A program made the translations under genes and the position numbers. A model generated the notes under the pieces. It was given only the letters and a program-made list of their open reading frames with translations, was not told the origin of the DNA and ran no database searches. This document shows positions 1 to 10,814 of a DNA stretch of 64,000 bases, piece after piece. Position 1 is the stretch's first letter, and each line of letters begins with the position of its first letter. Origin of the DNA: Rhizomys pruinosus (lineage: Eukaryota > Chordata > Mammalia > Rodentia > Spalacidae); NCBI GenBank assembly GCA_009823505.1, contig VZQC01009572.1, positions 591,672 to 655,671 of the forward strand, read 5' to 3'.

Positions 1-305
1 TTTATAGAATGTCTGCTGCAGCTTGAAGTATAACTCACCATATAAAAGACTTATTTTGTGACAAAAGTATTAACATGAGACAGGATCTGAGCACTAAGAC
101 ATAACTTTAGGGACTAATACAGTGATGTCAGCACAAGGATTGATGACACAATTCATGGCAAGGCTTCATTAGAGAATCAAGATAGATATTTGGCCCATCC
201 TTTAATTACTGAAACATTTGGGGCTATCACCTGGCAACTCTGAGTTTCTGCTAAGCTCTTCTAAAAGAGGGTGGTACTATCTAACCAGAGTTTTCCAGTG
301 GTATC
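1..305. other. Unique intergenic sequence, no gene seen
   Basis: AT-rich sequence without a convincing reading frame, splice pattern or repeat that I recognise. It ends at the start of a MaLR LTR. Confidence 0.6.
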
Positions 306-709
306 TGTTCTAGTTTGTTTTCAATTGCTGTGACAAAACACTCTGACCAATACCAACTTGGGAAGGAAAGGGTTTATTCATCTCACATCTTCCAAGTCAC
401 AGTTCATCACTTAGGGAGCCAAAGAACTCAGTGCAGGAACCTGGAGGCAGGAGTTGAAGCACAGGCCATGGAGGAACACTGCTTACTGGCTTGCTCCCCT
501 GGTCCATGCTCAGCCTGCTTTCTTATACAATACAGAGAAACCTGCCTAGGGGTGGTACTTCCCACAGTGGTCTGGGTTCTTCCACATCACTCAACAATCA
601 AGAAAACACCCCATAGACATAGCCACAGGCTGCTCCAATGGAGGAAATTCTCCAACTGAGGCTCATTCAACCCACATGTGTCAAGTTGACACTAAAGCTA
701 TCCAGCAGA
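306..709 (-). mobile_element. MaLR-type solo LTR (MT-like)
   Basis: Read on the minus strand the element starts TGCTGGATAGC and ends AACTAGAACA, the TG...CA ends of an LTR. It carries a TATA-like TATAAGAAAGC segment in the middle and an AATAAACCC polyadenylation signal near its 3' end. The wording matches the rodent ERVL-MaLR (MT/ORR1) pattern as I remember it. A direct repeat gtatc lies at 301-305 and 710-714, consistent with the 5-bp target duplication of this class. No internal region is attached, so it is a solo LTR. The exact subfamily is not settled. Confidence 0.75.
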
Positions 710-1640
710 GTATCTATGGACATCTATGGTTTTGTTCTATCTATGAGGACTTTTCACATTGAAATTCCAAGTAAGAGAATTGGGTCTGAAGCTGGGAGTT
801 TAGGGGAGAAGCTCAAAAGAAATTATTATTCTTCCCTGTCTTGAAATGATTTACGTGGCCTCAGCTTGATGGGTATCAGAAGCCACAAGTTATTTGTGTC
901 TATTAGCAGTTAGGGCAATAGATGGTTTAATTTGCTAGCAGTGGTGTAATAGACCATCCTTGGGAGACGGCAAATCGCTTCCTCCAGTGGAACAGAAATA
1001 AAAAGAATCTTAGCAGCTGCAGGAGTCCTATGGCTGCAAAGGGGGCATCCCTGTCATAGCCCTGGGGCAGATGCATTTGTTGATTCTCTTTATTGAGTGT
1101 GGTAGGTATGAACTCCAGTGTTTTGTTTTCTGAAAGTCTTTTCCTACATGGCACTTTAGTTGGTTTACTTTCATTCATCCTATGTGTGGGGTGTTTTTTT
1201 TTTTAAAAACACATGCCAATTCAGTTCTGATACTATCCAGCAAGTTAAGAACTACTTCCGATGAACCTTAACTCCATGAACTAAATGCTCCTTTCCTGCC
1301 TGACAGACTGATCTCACAATGTGGCCAGCTGCAATTAGGGTGCTTGGGTTTCCCACAATCTGCTTGGTCAATTACAAATTCAGGAGTTCCCAGAACTGTT
1401 TCCTCTAGATTCTATAATTCTCTAGAACAATTCAGGTAACTCAGGAAAGTTCTTTACTGGCTATTACTATTTATATAAAGTACGTAACTTGGGGGGTAGC
1501 CCAATGTAAGATGAATGTGGCACAGTGTAGAGTAGGTAGAGGGCCGAGGGTCATTTAAGTACACACCACATTCCCAATATGTCAACATGTTCACTGACCT
1601 GGAAACTCTGGGCCATACTGATTACAACTTAGTCATCAAG
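710..1640. other. Unique intergenic sequence, no gene seen
   Basis: Short open frames occur on both strands here (the longest is 83 codons on the minus strand, 927-1178), but they lack any recognisable domain. I see no repeat, RNA gene or splice-bounded exon. Confidence 0.6.
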
Positions 1641-1950
1641 CTGGGGAGATGGCTCAGTGGATAAGAACACTGACTGTCAGGCCTGAGAACCCAAGTTCAA
1701 ATCCTCAGCGTATATATAAAAAGCCAGGCACAGCTGCACATGGTTGAAACCCCAGTACTAGGAAGCAGACACAGGCAGACAATGGTGCTCACTGACCAGG
1801 CAGCCTCTTCAAAGCAGTGAGCTTCCAGTATCTTAGAAACCCTACCTTAAAGGAATAAAGTTCAGAGCAACAGAGGAAACTGCCTAACGCCTTCCTCCAG
1901 GTTCTGCAGGCCCATGTGTATGGACACACCAACACACAAAGTACAAAAGC
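1641..1950 (+). mobile_element. B4-type SINE (tRNA head joined to B1-like body)
   Basis: It begins with the tRNA-derived head 'gctggggagatggctcag' and a worn B box (agttcaaatcc). It continues as a B1-like 'aagccaggcacagctgcaca' body and ends with a 'cctccaggttctgcaggccc' CA-rich tail. This order is that of the rodent B4 (ID-B1 composite) SINE. The copy has lost most CpGs, which points to an old insertion. Confidence 0.65.
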
Positions 1951-1967
1951 AAAGACTTAGTTTCAAG

Positions 1968-2090
1968 GAAACCAGGCATGGTGACTTACACCTGTGTTTC
2001 CTGCATTTGGCAGGAAGACTGCTATGAATTTCAGCCTAGCCTGGATGATAATACAAAATCTTATCTCCAAAAATTTAAAAGAAAAAGAAT
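1968..2090 (+). mobile_element. Old B1-like monomer
   Basis: The segment starts 'aaaccaggcatggtgactta' and ends with 'tcttatctccaaaaa', the ends of a 7SL-derived B1/proto-B1 unit. It is diverged and has no clear target duplication. Confidence 0.6.
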
Positions 2091-3489
2091 TTTCAAGGTT
2101 TGTTAATTCATTGGCCACTGATGATAAAGCTAAATTACTAGCCTTCTGCTCACTCTCTCATGGCTAAAAGTTCCAACCTCTGATGGTACACTACTTCTTC
2201 TGAGTGCTAGCCTTCATCCGCAAGCTACAGGGGGCCTACCCAGAGTCACCTCATTAGCATAAATCCTATACACCAGAAAGGGACAGGTTATGAGTAACTG
2301 AAGACATTCTTATAACTCAGGAAACTCTTCGGATTTCAGGAGCACAGGGGCAGGTACCAGTTGTAAAAACCAAATATAATCTTTATTGTACTGCATTGTG
2401 TTTCACAGGGATGGTGACGGTGATGATGATGATGATGAAGATTTCAGTAATTGCCCTAAGTAGGCATAAAGAACTTGGCTGCTCTTAACAAACAGCTGTC
2501 CTTCAGTTGTGAGACCTGGGAGGGGACCTTGATGCATTACTGAAAACCCAGCAGCTTGTCAGCTGGATTCTGCTGAGGGTGCGGAGGCAGACCCCTTTGT
2601 TGCTGTTAGCATGTTGACTGCAGCTGGAGCTACCTGGTGACAGGGTGACATTACAGATGGCAGTTTTTTTTCATGCTTCCTGCTTGGTAGTCAATTTTCT
2701 AGAGGAAGTCCCTCTGCCAAGAAGCATGGAATTTTGATACATACTTAATTTCAATCCTTCTCTCTTTTTGACAGAGTGGTCTCTCACTTTTTTCAGACAG
2801 TACCGGGCATCTCTCAATTGGGTTTTTTCTCTGGGTGGTTATGGATTCTTTCTGCCTGAAATATTTAAAGAAACAGTAGCCCACAAGCTCCAAATCTAAC
2901 TGAATCATCCTTATGCAGATGCACATGCATACATTCTCTCCACCCTCAAACATTGGTTTACATCCCCAACACATAGAAGGAACTCTTTCAATATTTTCAT
3001 TTTCCAGTTTGTTAAATATTTATAATGCATCTTTTTTTTAAACAGAGCAAATGTGCACTTAAGGGAATCTGCAACAAATAATTGAGAGATTCTGTTTAAG
3101 GGAAATCTAAACAGAGAATTGATCCACAGTGATTTTCTTCTGAATTGAAATGGTCTACCACAGAGAAGATGGCACTTGTGTTTTCTAGTCTGCTTTCTAC
3201 TTTTTTACAAATGATTCTTGGATCTGTCTAAACTCTAGCTTAGGCATTCAGCAGATTCTTAGTACAAAGGTCTATGACCAATGGTTGAATGCCCAGAGCA
3301 GCTGCTGAGTAAATTAGAATCCAGGTCATGGAGAAGGACAAGGACAGGGAGAAAGGGAAAGAGAGATGGAAAAGAGAATGAATGACAGTCCTGCTTCTTT
3401 TGCTGGCTACATTTAAACCAGAAATAGATGGAAAATCCCAAGCCATCAAAAGACATTTCCTGATCTATGGCTCCATGTGTAAGCACTTG
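2091..3489. other. Unique sequence with a short (GAT)n run
   Basis: No gene or dispersed repeat is evident. The only low-complexity feature is a short GAT trinucleotide run at about 2,421-2,438. Open frames on the minus strand (2,699-2,974 and 3,240-3,486) have no recognisable domain and are probably chance. Confidence 0.55.
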
Positions 3490-3761
3490 ATGTGCTTGAG
3501 TTTGAGTCCCTAAACCCCACGTAAAGCTGGGTGCAGTAGCTTGTGTCTATAGTCTCAGTGCCAGCCCTCTGCTAGTGTGCTGCTACAGGTGGGAGCTGGT
3601 GACAGGAGCACCCCTGGAAGCTCACGGGGCAGCTAGCCCAGCCTGGTGAGGGCAGCTGTGGGCCACAGAGAGATCCTGCCTCAGGCAACGTGGAAGATGA
3701 GGCTGGCCTGTCCTCTGACCTCCATACATGTGTATGCTTTCATTCACACACATGAATGTGG

Positions 3762-3762
<1 letters not shown>
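3490..3762 (+). mobile_element. B4-type SINE, 5' truncated
   Basis: It starts inside the B4 consensus at 'cccacgtaaagctgggtgca', runs through the B1-like middle, and ends with 'cctctgacctccatacatgt' before a CA tail. The tRNA head is missing or unrecognisable. The copy is diverged. Confidence 0.6.
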
Positions 3763-3799
<37 letters not shown>

Positions 3800-3845
3800 C
3801 ACTACCACCACCACCACCACTGTCACCAGCAAAACAACAATAATA
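3763..3845 (+). repeat. (CA)n followed by (CCA)n microsatellite
   Basis: A CA dinucleotide run occupies about 3,763-3,797 and passes into a CCA/CAC trinucleotide stretch. It probably grew from the tail of the B4 SINE just upstream. Confidence 0.9.
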
Positions 3846-4018
3846 CCACTGTCACCACCACCAAGTGACCCAGAAAAAGATATTTCCTGAAATAGACTCT
3901 CACATATACTGGCACAATAAATGTCTTAAGTCCAGTTTCCCTTTTGCCTTGTCTCTGTTTGGAAGAAAAAAATCCTCAGGAATCTTCATAAGCACAGAGC
4001 CAACTAGAGGGCGTCCTA

Positions 4019-4408
4019 CTTTGGTTTCTTTATTGCTTTGATGAAATACTGATCAAAGCCAACATGGCTTACACATCTGGTGACAGATCCTCCTCGAGAA
4101 CCCAGGGAAGGAATTTAGGGCAGGAACCTGGAGGCAGGAACTGAAGCACCTAACACAGATGAATAAATACTTCTTACTGCCTTTTCCCTCAGTGGGTGTT
4201 AAGCTTGCTTTCTTATATAAACCAGGACCACCTGCCCAGGGGTGGCACCACCTACCACCACACGGTGGGCTGGGCCCTCACAGATCATTCAACAATCAAG
4301 AAAAAGCCTCACAGACGTGGCCACAGGTAAATCTAATAGAGGAAATTCCCCATTTGAGGTTCCGTCTTCCCAGGTGTGTCTTGTTAACACCTGAAGCTCT
4401 CAGGCAGA
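4019..4408 (-). mobile_element. MaLR-type solo LTR (MT-like), second copy
   Basis: This is the same family and orientation as the LTR at 306-709. Shared blocks include 'aggcaggaactgaagcac', 'aagcttgctttcttatataa', 'cagggg tggcacc' and 'caacaatcaagaaaaagcc'. It is more diverged at its ends than the first copy, and I see no clear target duplication. Confidence 0.7.
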
Positions 4409-7050
4409 AGTTACTTCATTATCTTCTCTCTCAAATAGTGTTTCCACTTGTTATATTTCGGGAATTCACATGAGAAAATTTATTTTGGAAAAACTTATTT
4501 GGATTTTACAAGGAACATTTTCCTCTCCCTAGTGTCTTATCCACCACTCATCTTAGATATTGAAGTAAAAATGCACCTGTCAGACTCTGTAAGGGTAGGG
4601 GAGGTCAGCTTCGTTGGGATATAAGTCAAATACAATGTCCCATCCATTAATTTTTCACACTGCCATAGCTCAAGAGATGAAGCCCTCAGCCAAATCCCCT
4701 GAACAATTTCAGCTCTTTGTCTCTCTGAGAACGGCAATAGGACCCTTTACATCACATACTTACTGAAAATTTCTTTCCTTTTTCCTTGGATTCATAAAGC
4801 CCCCTGCTACTCCAGAATCTCCCCAAATCCTTTAGTGTCGTCATCTTTCCACCAGAAATTTTAATTTGTAGTTCACATAGGATTGGTACACACATAAATG
4901 ATAAACACTCCCCCAGTCCCCACATGCACACACTCCAGACATGATTATATATATATATATATATATATAGATATATAATATTGTGTGGTTGGGTGTGTGT
5001 GTTGTGTTGGGTGTAATCTCTGACTGTATACCTATATCCATATACATATGTACAAGAACACATATCATACAAATGCATATTTCGTCCTGAAATTCTGTAT
5101 CACACAAACCTACATAAATGGAAGAAAGGAGGAGATCGCCTTAGAAAGAGGAGAGGAGGGAAACCGGAAGTGTGCCAGAGCATACAAAAACGCCTCGAAA
5201 GGCCAACGGATGTAGTACCTCCATTCCCGAGTCGAAACACTTGTGCCCTCGCTACTTATTCACGCTTCCTTTTCATCAGTCTCTGTAGAATTGAAAGCTG
5301 CCCTTGCATCATCAACCTAATCTTTCCCTTCCTTTACAAAAGGTCCAACCTGACTTTCTACCATAACTCACCTTTCAAAGCTAAACCATCCCAGGGATAT
5401 CAAAGTCATCATGTAATTCGTAAGTACACCTGTACAGCTGGAAAGTGAAGCAGAGACAGACAATTTTCTGGGCAATAAGAGTTCTAGTCCAAATTACCGA
5501 ATTCAGAGCCATCTAATAACAAACATGGTGTGCGGTTTTCTAAAACAAGGGGCAAGTCAGGGGCTAATTTTCTCTTGTATCTACCAATAAAGTCCAGAGG
5601 CAGAGCTGAGTGCCTAGGTGGATATATGTATCTCTTTACATCCTAGATTGTTAGTATAAACTCATGAAATTCATAGACATTGTCTAAGGAATTTAACCCT
5701 TCAGGATCCATGCATAGACTTTGAACTGCTATCTTGAAAACCAATATTTCACCAAAGATTTTTAATCAATTGTGTGTCTTCATTAATAATTACAAGAGGC
5801 TTCTTTATCTAGGTATCCAGAAACCTCAAGAGAGATTGGAGAATCTCACACTTAGGAATACATTTGAAGACAAACCTCAGAACACGTGATAGATACATCT
5901 TCTCAAACCTCAGTTTAAGAGATTGTGGAGGAAGACCCAGTTGATCCTTGAAAATCGCAGGGAGCTCTGAAATAATCACACAGGAACCAGTAATTTTAAG
6001 TACTATGCTTTCATTCAATGTAGCTTATGGGTAATAAGAGAAGCATTTGGGAATTTTCTCTACTCTTTCCAAACCCTTCAGATTCTATCTACCTACTTCC
6101 TTCATAGAATGGCTATTAACATTATTCATTTTCATCAGAAGATGATTAAAGAAATGAGATACTCCTTGTCACTACTTGACTTGGATCATAAAGATTTTGC
6201 CTACAGCACCATCAGTGACTCCTGTGTGAAGAGCACATTGGGATTCATTGAATATTCTTTTACTTCTTTGGGGGAAATAAATTCATCTGTTGTTCTCCTA
6301 CTTTGACACTGAAAATTATATTGCTATTTACTGTTTTTCTCTGACTGTCAGAATGCTCCAAAACAAACTTCAGATATCCTGATATTGTAGGTCTTTATAT
6401 CTTGGTTTTTTTTTATGCTTTTGCCCCCTTGACTTAAATCTTCCTGTGTTTTAAATATCATTCCTGCCCATAATCTGTTTTAAGTATTTGTATTTTCCAT
6501 TATTTTACAGTGTATAAACCCCATCAAAGCCTTTATGGAAAGACTTAGGAACTACTTTTAGAGTCTTGTATGTTAGAATAATGGTGGTGTTTACATTATT
6601 TAATGGACTCTTTACGACACTATGAGGTAGACATTATCCTATAAATGTGTAATGAAATCAAGCTAGACATCTAGAAACTGGCTTAGCTGACTGAACTCTT
6701 ATTCATCTGCCTCCATGCCTCAGGATTTCTGTTAGCTGGTTCCTAAGAGAAAATGCCCAGAATCCACAATTTTAGCACCCTGTTGGTTACATGAAGCACA
6801 TCAATTGCCACAGCACATCCACCCTGAGAGTACTTGGGTCCTCTCCATCTGTAATGCTGACATCAGCCTCACTGTGTCATTCCAGTTGCATGGATTTCTG
6901 CCCTTTTGACCAGTCGCCCTGAATCAGTGGCACATGAAAAAAAAAATCCTACCTCTAAATTAAGTAAACCAGAAGAATGAGGAAAGAAGGAGGGGAGGGA
7001 GATAAAGAAAAGCCATGCCATCAACTGATTCCTATTTTGGAAAGGCAGCA
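4409..7050. other. Long unique stretch, no gene seen
   Basis: About 2.6 kb without a recognisable repeat except an AT dinucleotide run at about 4,946-4,969. Open frames up to 108 codons are present, for example 4,752-5,078 on the minus strand. That frame is built partly from the AT run and has no domain. No exon can be supported from sequence alone. Confidence 0.55.
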
Positions 7051-7203
7051 AAGGCTTTTGCTTTTTGAGACAGGGTCTCACTTTGTAGCCTAGGCTAGCC
7101 TGGAACTCACTATGTAGACCAGGCTGGCCTCAAATTCACCTAGATCTGCCTGCCCCTGCCTCTAAGTGCTGGGAGTAAAGGTATGTACCACCATGCTTGG
7201 CCT
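7051..7203 (-). mobile_element. B1 SINE
   Basis: The strand shown has 'gagacagggtctcactttgt' through 'ctgggagtaaaggtatgtac', the reverse complement of B1 from its A-rich end to the 'ggcatggtgg' head. It is moderately diverged. A degraded second copy appears at about 10,478-10,612 because the assembly repeats this segment. Confidence 0.85.
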
Positions 7204-7299
7204 GCAGCAAAGGTTTGAACTTGTAGAACTCTCTATCTCTTAGTTCTGCTTCCCTCCACCAGACTTCAAGTTAAGAAAGGCTTTGTTAACTTACCAGGC

Positions 7300-7371
7300 T
7301 TAAAACCAGGCTCTAGTGGATGGGCCCACACAGAAGGACACTTGGGGATACAAATTAAACTCTAGAGACAG

Positions 7372-7418
<47 letters not shown>

Positions 7419-7582
7419 CATATATATATACATATATATACACACACACACATTAATAGTGTAAATTAAGTTGAACAGGGTCAGCAAGGGAGTTTCAGAT
7501 GGAGAGGGGATATAAATAACATCAAATTATATTGTATGAAAATCTCAAGAACTCAATAAAGTTTTTTTTGTTTGTTTGTTTT
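7300..7582 (+). mobile_element. Lx-type L1 3' UTR end with CA/TA microsatellite
   Basis: The segment 'ccaggctctagtggatgggc' followed by 'acaaattaaactctagagac' and the end 'attgtatgaaaatctcaaga' with 'caataaag' matches the 3' UTR and tail of old rodent Lx L1s as I know them. A homologous copy is at 50,770-51,436. A CA/TA repeat (about 7,370-7,452) lies at the same place where the other copy has TG/TAG repeats. Only the 3' end is present, so this is a heavily 5'-truncated insertion. Confidence 0.6.
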
Positions 7583-7599
7583 AAGAAAGGCCTTGTTGG

Positions 7600-7842
7600 G
7601 CTGGAGAGATAGCTCAGCGGTTAAGAGCGCTAACTGCTCTTGCAGATGACCTGGGTTCAATTCCCAGCACCAACATGGCGGCTAAGAAATGTCTTTAACT
7701 CCAGTTCCAGGGGAATCCAATGCCCTCTTCTGACTTCTAAGGCATTGCACGACACGGGTGCACCAACCTACATGCAGACAGTACACTCATACACATACAA
7801 AATAATAATAAATTAAAAAAAGAAATCAGATATTTTTTTAAA
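7600..7842 (+). mobile_element. B2/B3-type SINE with 17-bp target duplication
   Basis: The tRNA-derived head has an A box around 'agctcagcggttaagagcg' and a B box 'gggttcaattcc'. The body follows ('ccagttccaggggaatc', 'gcattgcacgacacgggtgc') with an A-rich tail. A perfect 17-bp direct repeat, aagaaaggccttgttgg, flanks it at 7,583-7,599 and 7,843-7,859. It lacks the 17-bp internal duplication found in the younger copies of this window. Confidence 0.9.
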
Positions 7843-8295
7843 AAGAAAGGCCTTGTTGGCATATCAGGAAACATGGTCATAACAGCTTCAGGCTTGCACA
7901 TCTCTGCAGCCCACGACTGCAAAAAAAAATCAATAAATCAAATAATCATCATGCTTACTTCCCCAGAGTCCACAGCAACCTTAATTAAGAGACTTGCTCT
8001 TGGCTCTGCCTCAGAGTTGGGACTCCCTAGGTCAATCACTGTTCAGCGACGCACTGGGTTCAGAGCCACTGGTCATTCTGTCCTGAGTCAAGGTACTACA
8101 TCACAGACAGACCCACCAGCTCATGTGGGACTCCTGAGAAAAATTGGGAAAATGAAGAAACAGAGGAATGCAAAAATATGAGTGACCAGACACTTTCATC
8201 GCTGTGCCACTCACAATAAGGTTAGGAATTAAAATATTCTCTGCAGTGTTAGAGGTGCTTTAGTACTGGGCCAGTCTTCTGAATTTGTATTACCA

Positions 8296-8296
<1 letters not shown>

Positions 8297-8338
<42 letters not shown>
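8297..8338 (+). repeat. (CA)n microsatellite
   Basis: About 21 CA units just before the L1 insertion site. In the noisy duplicate downstream this run is broken up (around 11,844-11,872), which shows the poor base quality there. Confidence 0.95.
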
Positions 8339-8341
<3 letters not shown>

Positions 8342-8360
8342 GCCAATAGATGTATTAGTA

Positions 8361-8375
8361 GCAAATAAATGTTTA
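8361..8375 (+). repeat. Left target-site duplication of the long L1
   Basis: The 15-mer gcaaataaatgttta is followed directly by the poly-T of the antisense L1. The identical 15-mer recurs at 23,927-23,941, right after the L1 promoter monomers. This pair defines the ends of one insertion. Confidence 0.9.
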
Positions 8376-10349
8376 TTTTTTTTTAATTTTTATTGATGGT
8401 TTGTGCATTTTATACATCATTTTCCAATTCAGATCAGGCATATTTCCCTTTCCCTTCCCCCCCACCCCCACCCCATCCCAGATCATGTATTCTGCCATAA
8501 CTGTCCTGCATCTTTCAGGTTTTTTTTTTTTCATTTTTTAGCTATAAGTGATAATCCATGAGTATAAGCATCCTTCGTGCAAAACCATCTATAGACTGTT
8601 GTGCCCAAACCCCCACAGTCCCACCATTCAGTGGGAGGGTGACAGGTTGTTTGTTCAATCAAGTTGATCAAATGAGGTCAAGACTACATCGCTGTAGTTT
8701 TTCATCACCGTTCACCCCAATCGCAGCCTTTATATTTCATAAACTACCACGCCCCCTCTTCCGCAGATTTGTTCCCTAGGCTTAGAAAAGGGGCACAGGT
8801 GGAATGAGAAGTAAAACTTCCTCTCTCTCTCTGGAGCTGTTTGACTTGGATCTGGTCAATTCTGGCTGTTTCCTTTCATGGGCTGACAGTTTTTTGCAGA
8901 TTAACCTTTCGATCCTACTAAGGAAGCACAAGCAATTAGAATAGTGTATTTTTAAGCAGCACTAATAGTTATGGTAGGTTCTTTGGCATAGACACATATT
9001 TTTGGATGATATGGTAATTCATGAATTACATTTATTAACCCCCCTGATAAATATACACAGGGTCTTACTGTGGCTTATGAAAATTCCTAACCTGTAGAGG
9101 ATGTAGGCTTGTGCATCAGCCATGTTATTCCCCAAGGAGAGAGCCAACAGCCAATTAGTTTGGGAATACAGGCACATGGCTGCCTCTGTGACAGTATTTC
9201 CAGGACAGGTGAAGTGTAGCTGGTGCTGATGGTGGAGTCTTGCTTGACTCAGGGAGACCCGTATTGCTTTTTGGTTTAGTGGCCTTTGGGAACACTCTCT
9301 GCGCATTCCAGAGCACTGTTACCCTGCATGTGCGGTCTCAATACAATCCCCCCATGTTAACGTCAGGTCTTCGGCAGCAGGGTCTATCGCCTCTCCTCCT
9401 GCAGGTATCCCAACTTAGGGGCAAGAGCCCTTACCTTTTGTGGGGCCCTTGGATCCCCTGGCCAACATCCCCCTGGTAGAACAATCCATTGCTGATGTCA
9501 GAGCTCCTGCATTAAATACTTTGCCTAAGTGCATAAGCCCAAGGACTTTAGTATATATTGGTTCTGAACAGAGTATATCCTTTTCACAGTTCTTATGTCT
9601 ATTAGTCATTAAAGAAGAGCAGTTTTTACCGGTTTATAAGAGATTACCTCTATATAGTTGTCTCCAATTTACAGTTGGAAAATGACATCATCATCGTCAT
9701 ATTTCTCCCTGTTCTAGGTAGGATCCCCAGAAGGGTTCGATGTTTATGGCAATCTGAGGCTTTTCTCTTCCTTTCATGTTCAGAACGGGTCAACCTTTCA
9801 TTTGCCACTTTTTGGTACATCCACTCAATGCAAAGCTGTATTTTTCTTTTCTTTCTCAGCCGTTAAGTTGTTGACATTTTGTCCTGTTGTGAACCAAACA
9901 AATCTTTTCCCATGTTTAGTTTTAAGATTTGAATTGCAAGGTTTTTGACTAGAAGGTTTTATGTCTGTCTGTACACCGCCCCCCCTTTTTTTTTTAACCC
10001 ATGAGTCTCCAGAAGACAGTTGTATTATACATAACTATAGGGTGGAATCAAGACACAGATTTCATCAAATTCACCCATGTTGTTTTGGGTGACTAATATG
10101 ATTAACTTGGGAAGCAAACTTAATTTTTGCTTTAAATCATCTTAAAGAGAATGCTACAAGGTGATACTGTACAACAGAGAAATTAGAGAACATTTTGTAT
10201 GTGCCATCCCAAAGTTATTGCTCTAGAGATTTTGTGTAAAACAAATGTGGACAAACAGCAAATTATATCTATCATTTGAACTAGATGCATTACCGTTTTT
10301 ATCAGAGTCTGAAAAACCAATGTTGTTTAAATATACACATATTTACTTT
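8376..10349 (-). other. L1 3' UTR, unusually long, clean sequence
   Basis: The first 300 bases match the 3' UTR end of the other antisense L1 (37,511 onward): poly-T, 'gtgcattttatacatcattt' and a C-rich tract at about 8,453-8,477. That tract is a G-rich polypurine run on the L1 sense strand, a usual L1 3' UTR feature. From about 8,560 to 10,349 I recognise no L1 sequence, yet noisy ORF2 resumes only at about 15,700. The 3' UTR would then be roughly 2.3 kb, against about 0.6 kb in the other L1. Minus-strand open frames (9,019-9,306 and 9,415-9,609) have no domain I know. Confidence 0.6.
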
Positions 10350-10350
10350 N
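10350..10350. other. Single N marking an assembly junction
   Basis: The base before the N belongs to the clean L1 3' UTR. The bases after it ('tcagtggacaatgaaaaaaa') restart as a copy of 6,924 onward. The N therefore marks where an extra sequence was joined without merging its overlap. Confidence 0.9.
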
Positions 10351-10782
10351 TCAGTGGACAATGAAAAAAAATTACAATATATTTAAGTAAACCAGAAGAA
10401 TGAGGAAAGAAGGAGGGGAGGAGATAAAGAAAAGCCATGCCATCAACTGATTCCTATTTTGGAAAGGCAGCAAAGGCTTTTGTTTTTAGACAGGGTCCTT
10501 TCAACATTTGTACATAGTAGACTGGATCAAATGTCACCTAGATCTATAGCCTGCCCCTGCCTGTTTAAGTGCTGGGAGTAAAGGTATGTAACCACATGGT
10601 TGGCCTGCAGCAAAGGTTTGAACTTGTAGAACCTCTATCTTTAGTTCTGTTCCTCCACAGACTTCAAGTTAAGAAAGGCTTTGTTAATTACCAGGCTTAA
10701 AAAGAGGCATACAGTGGATGGGCCCACAACAGAAGGACACTTGGGGATAAAAATTAAATCTAGAGACAGACCCACCACACAC

Positions 10783-10814
<32 letters not shown>

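Noticed and set aside
3763..3845. CRISPR-like or satellite array
   Set aside because: It is a simple CA/CCA microsatellite; there are no spacers or longer unit.
9019..9609. Retroviral integrase or protease remnant on the minus strand
   Set aside because: A His-His-rich stretch hinted at an integrase zinc site, but the following cysteine pair and catalytic core are not there.
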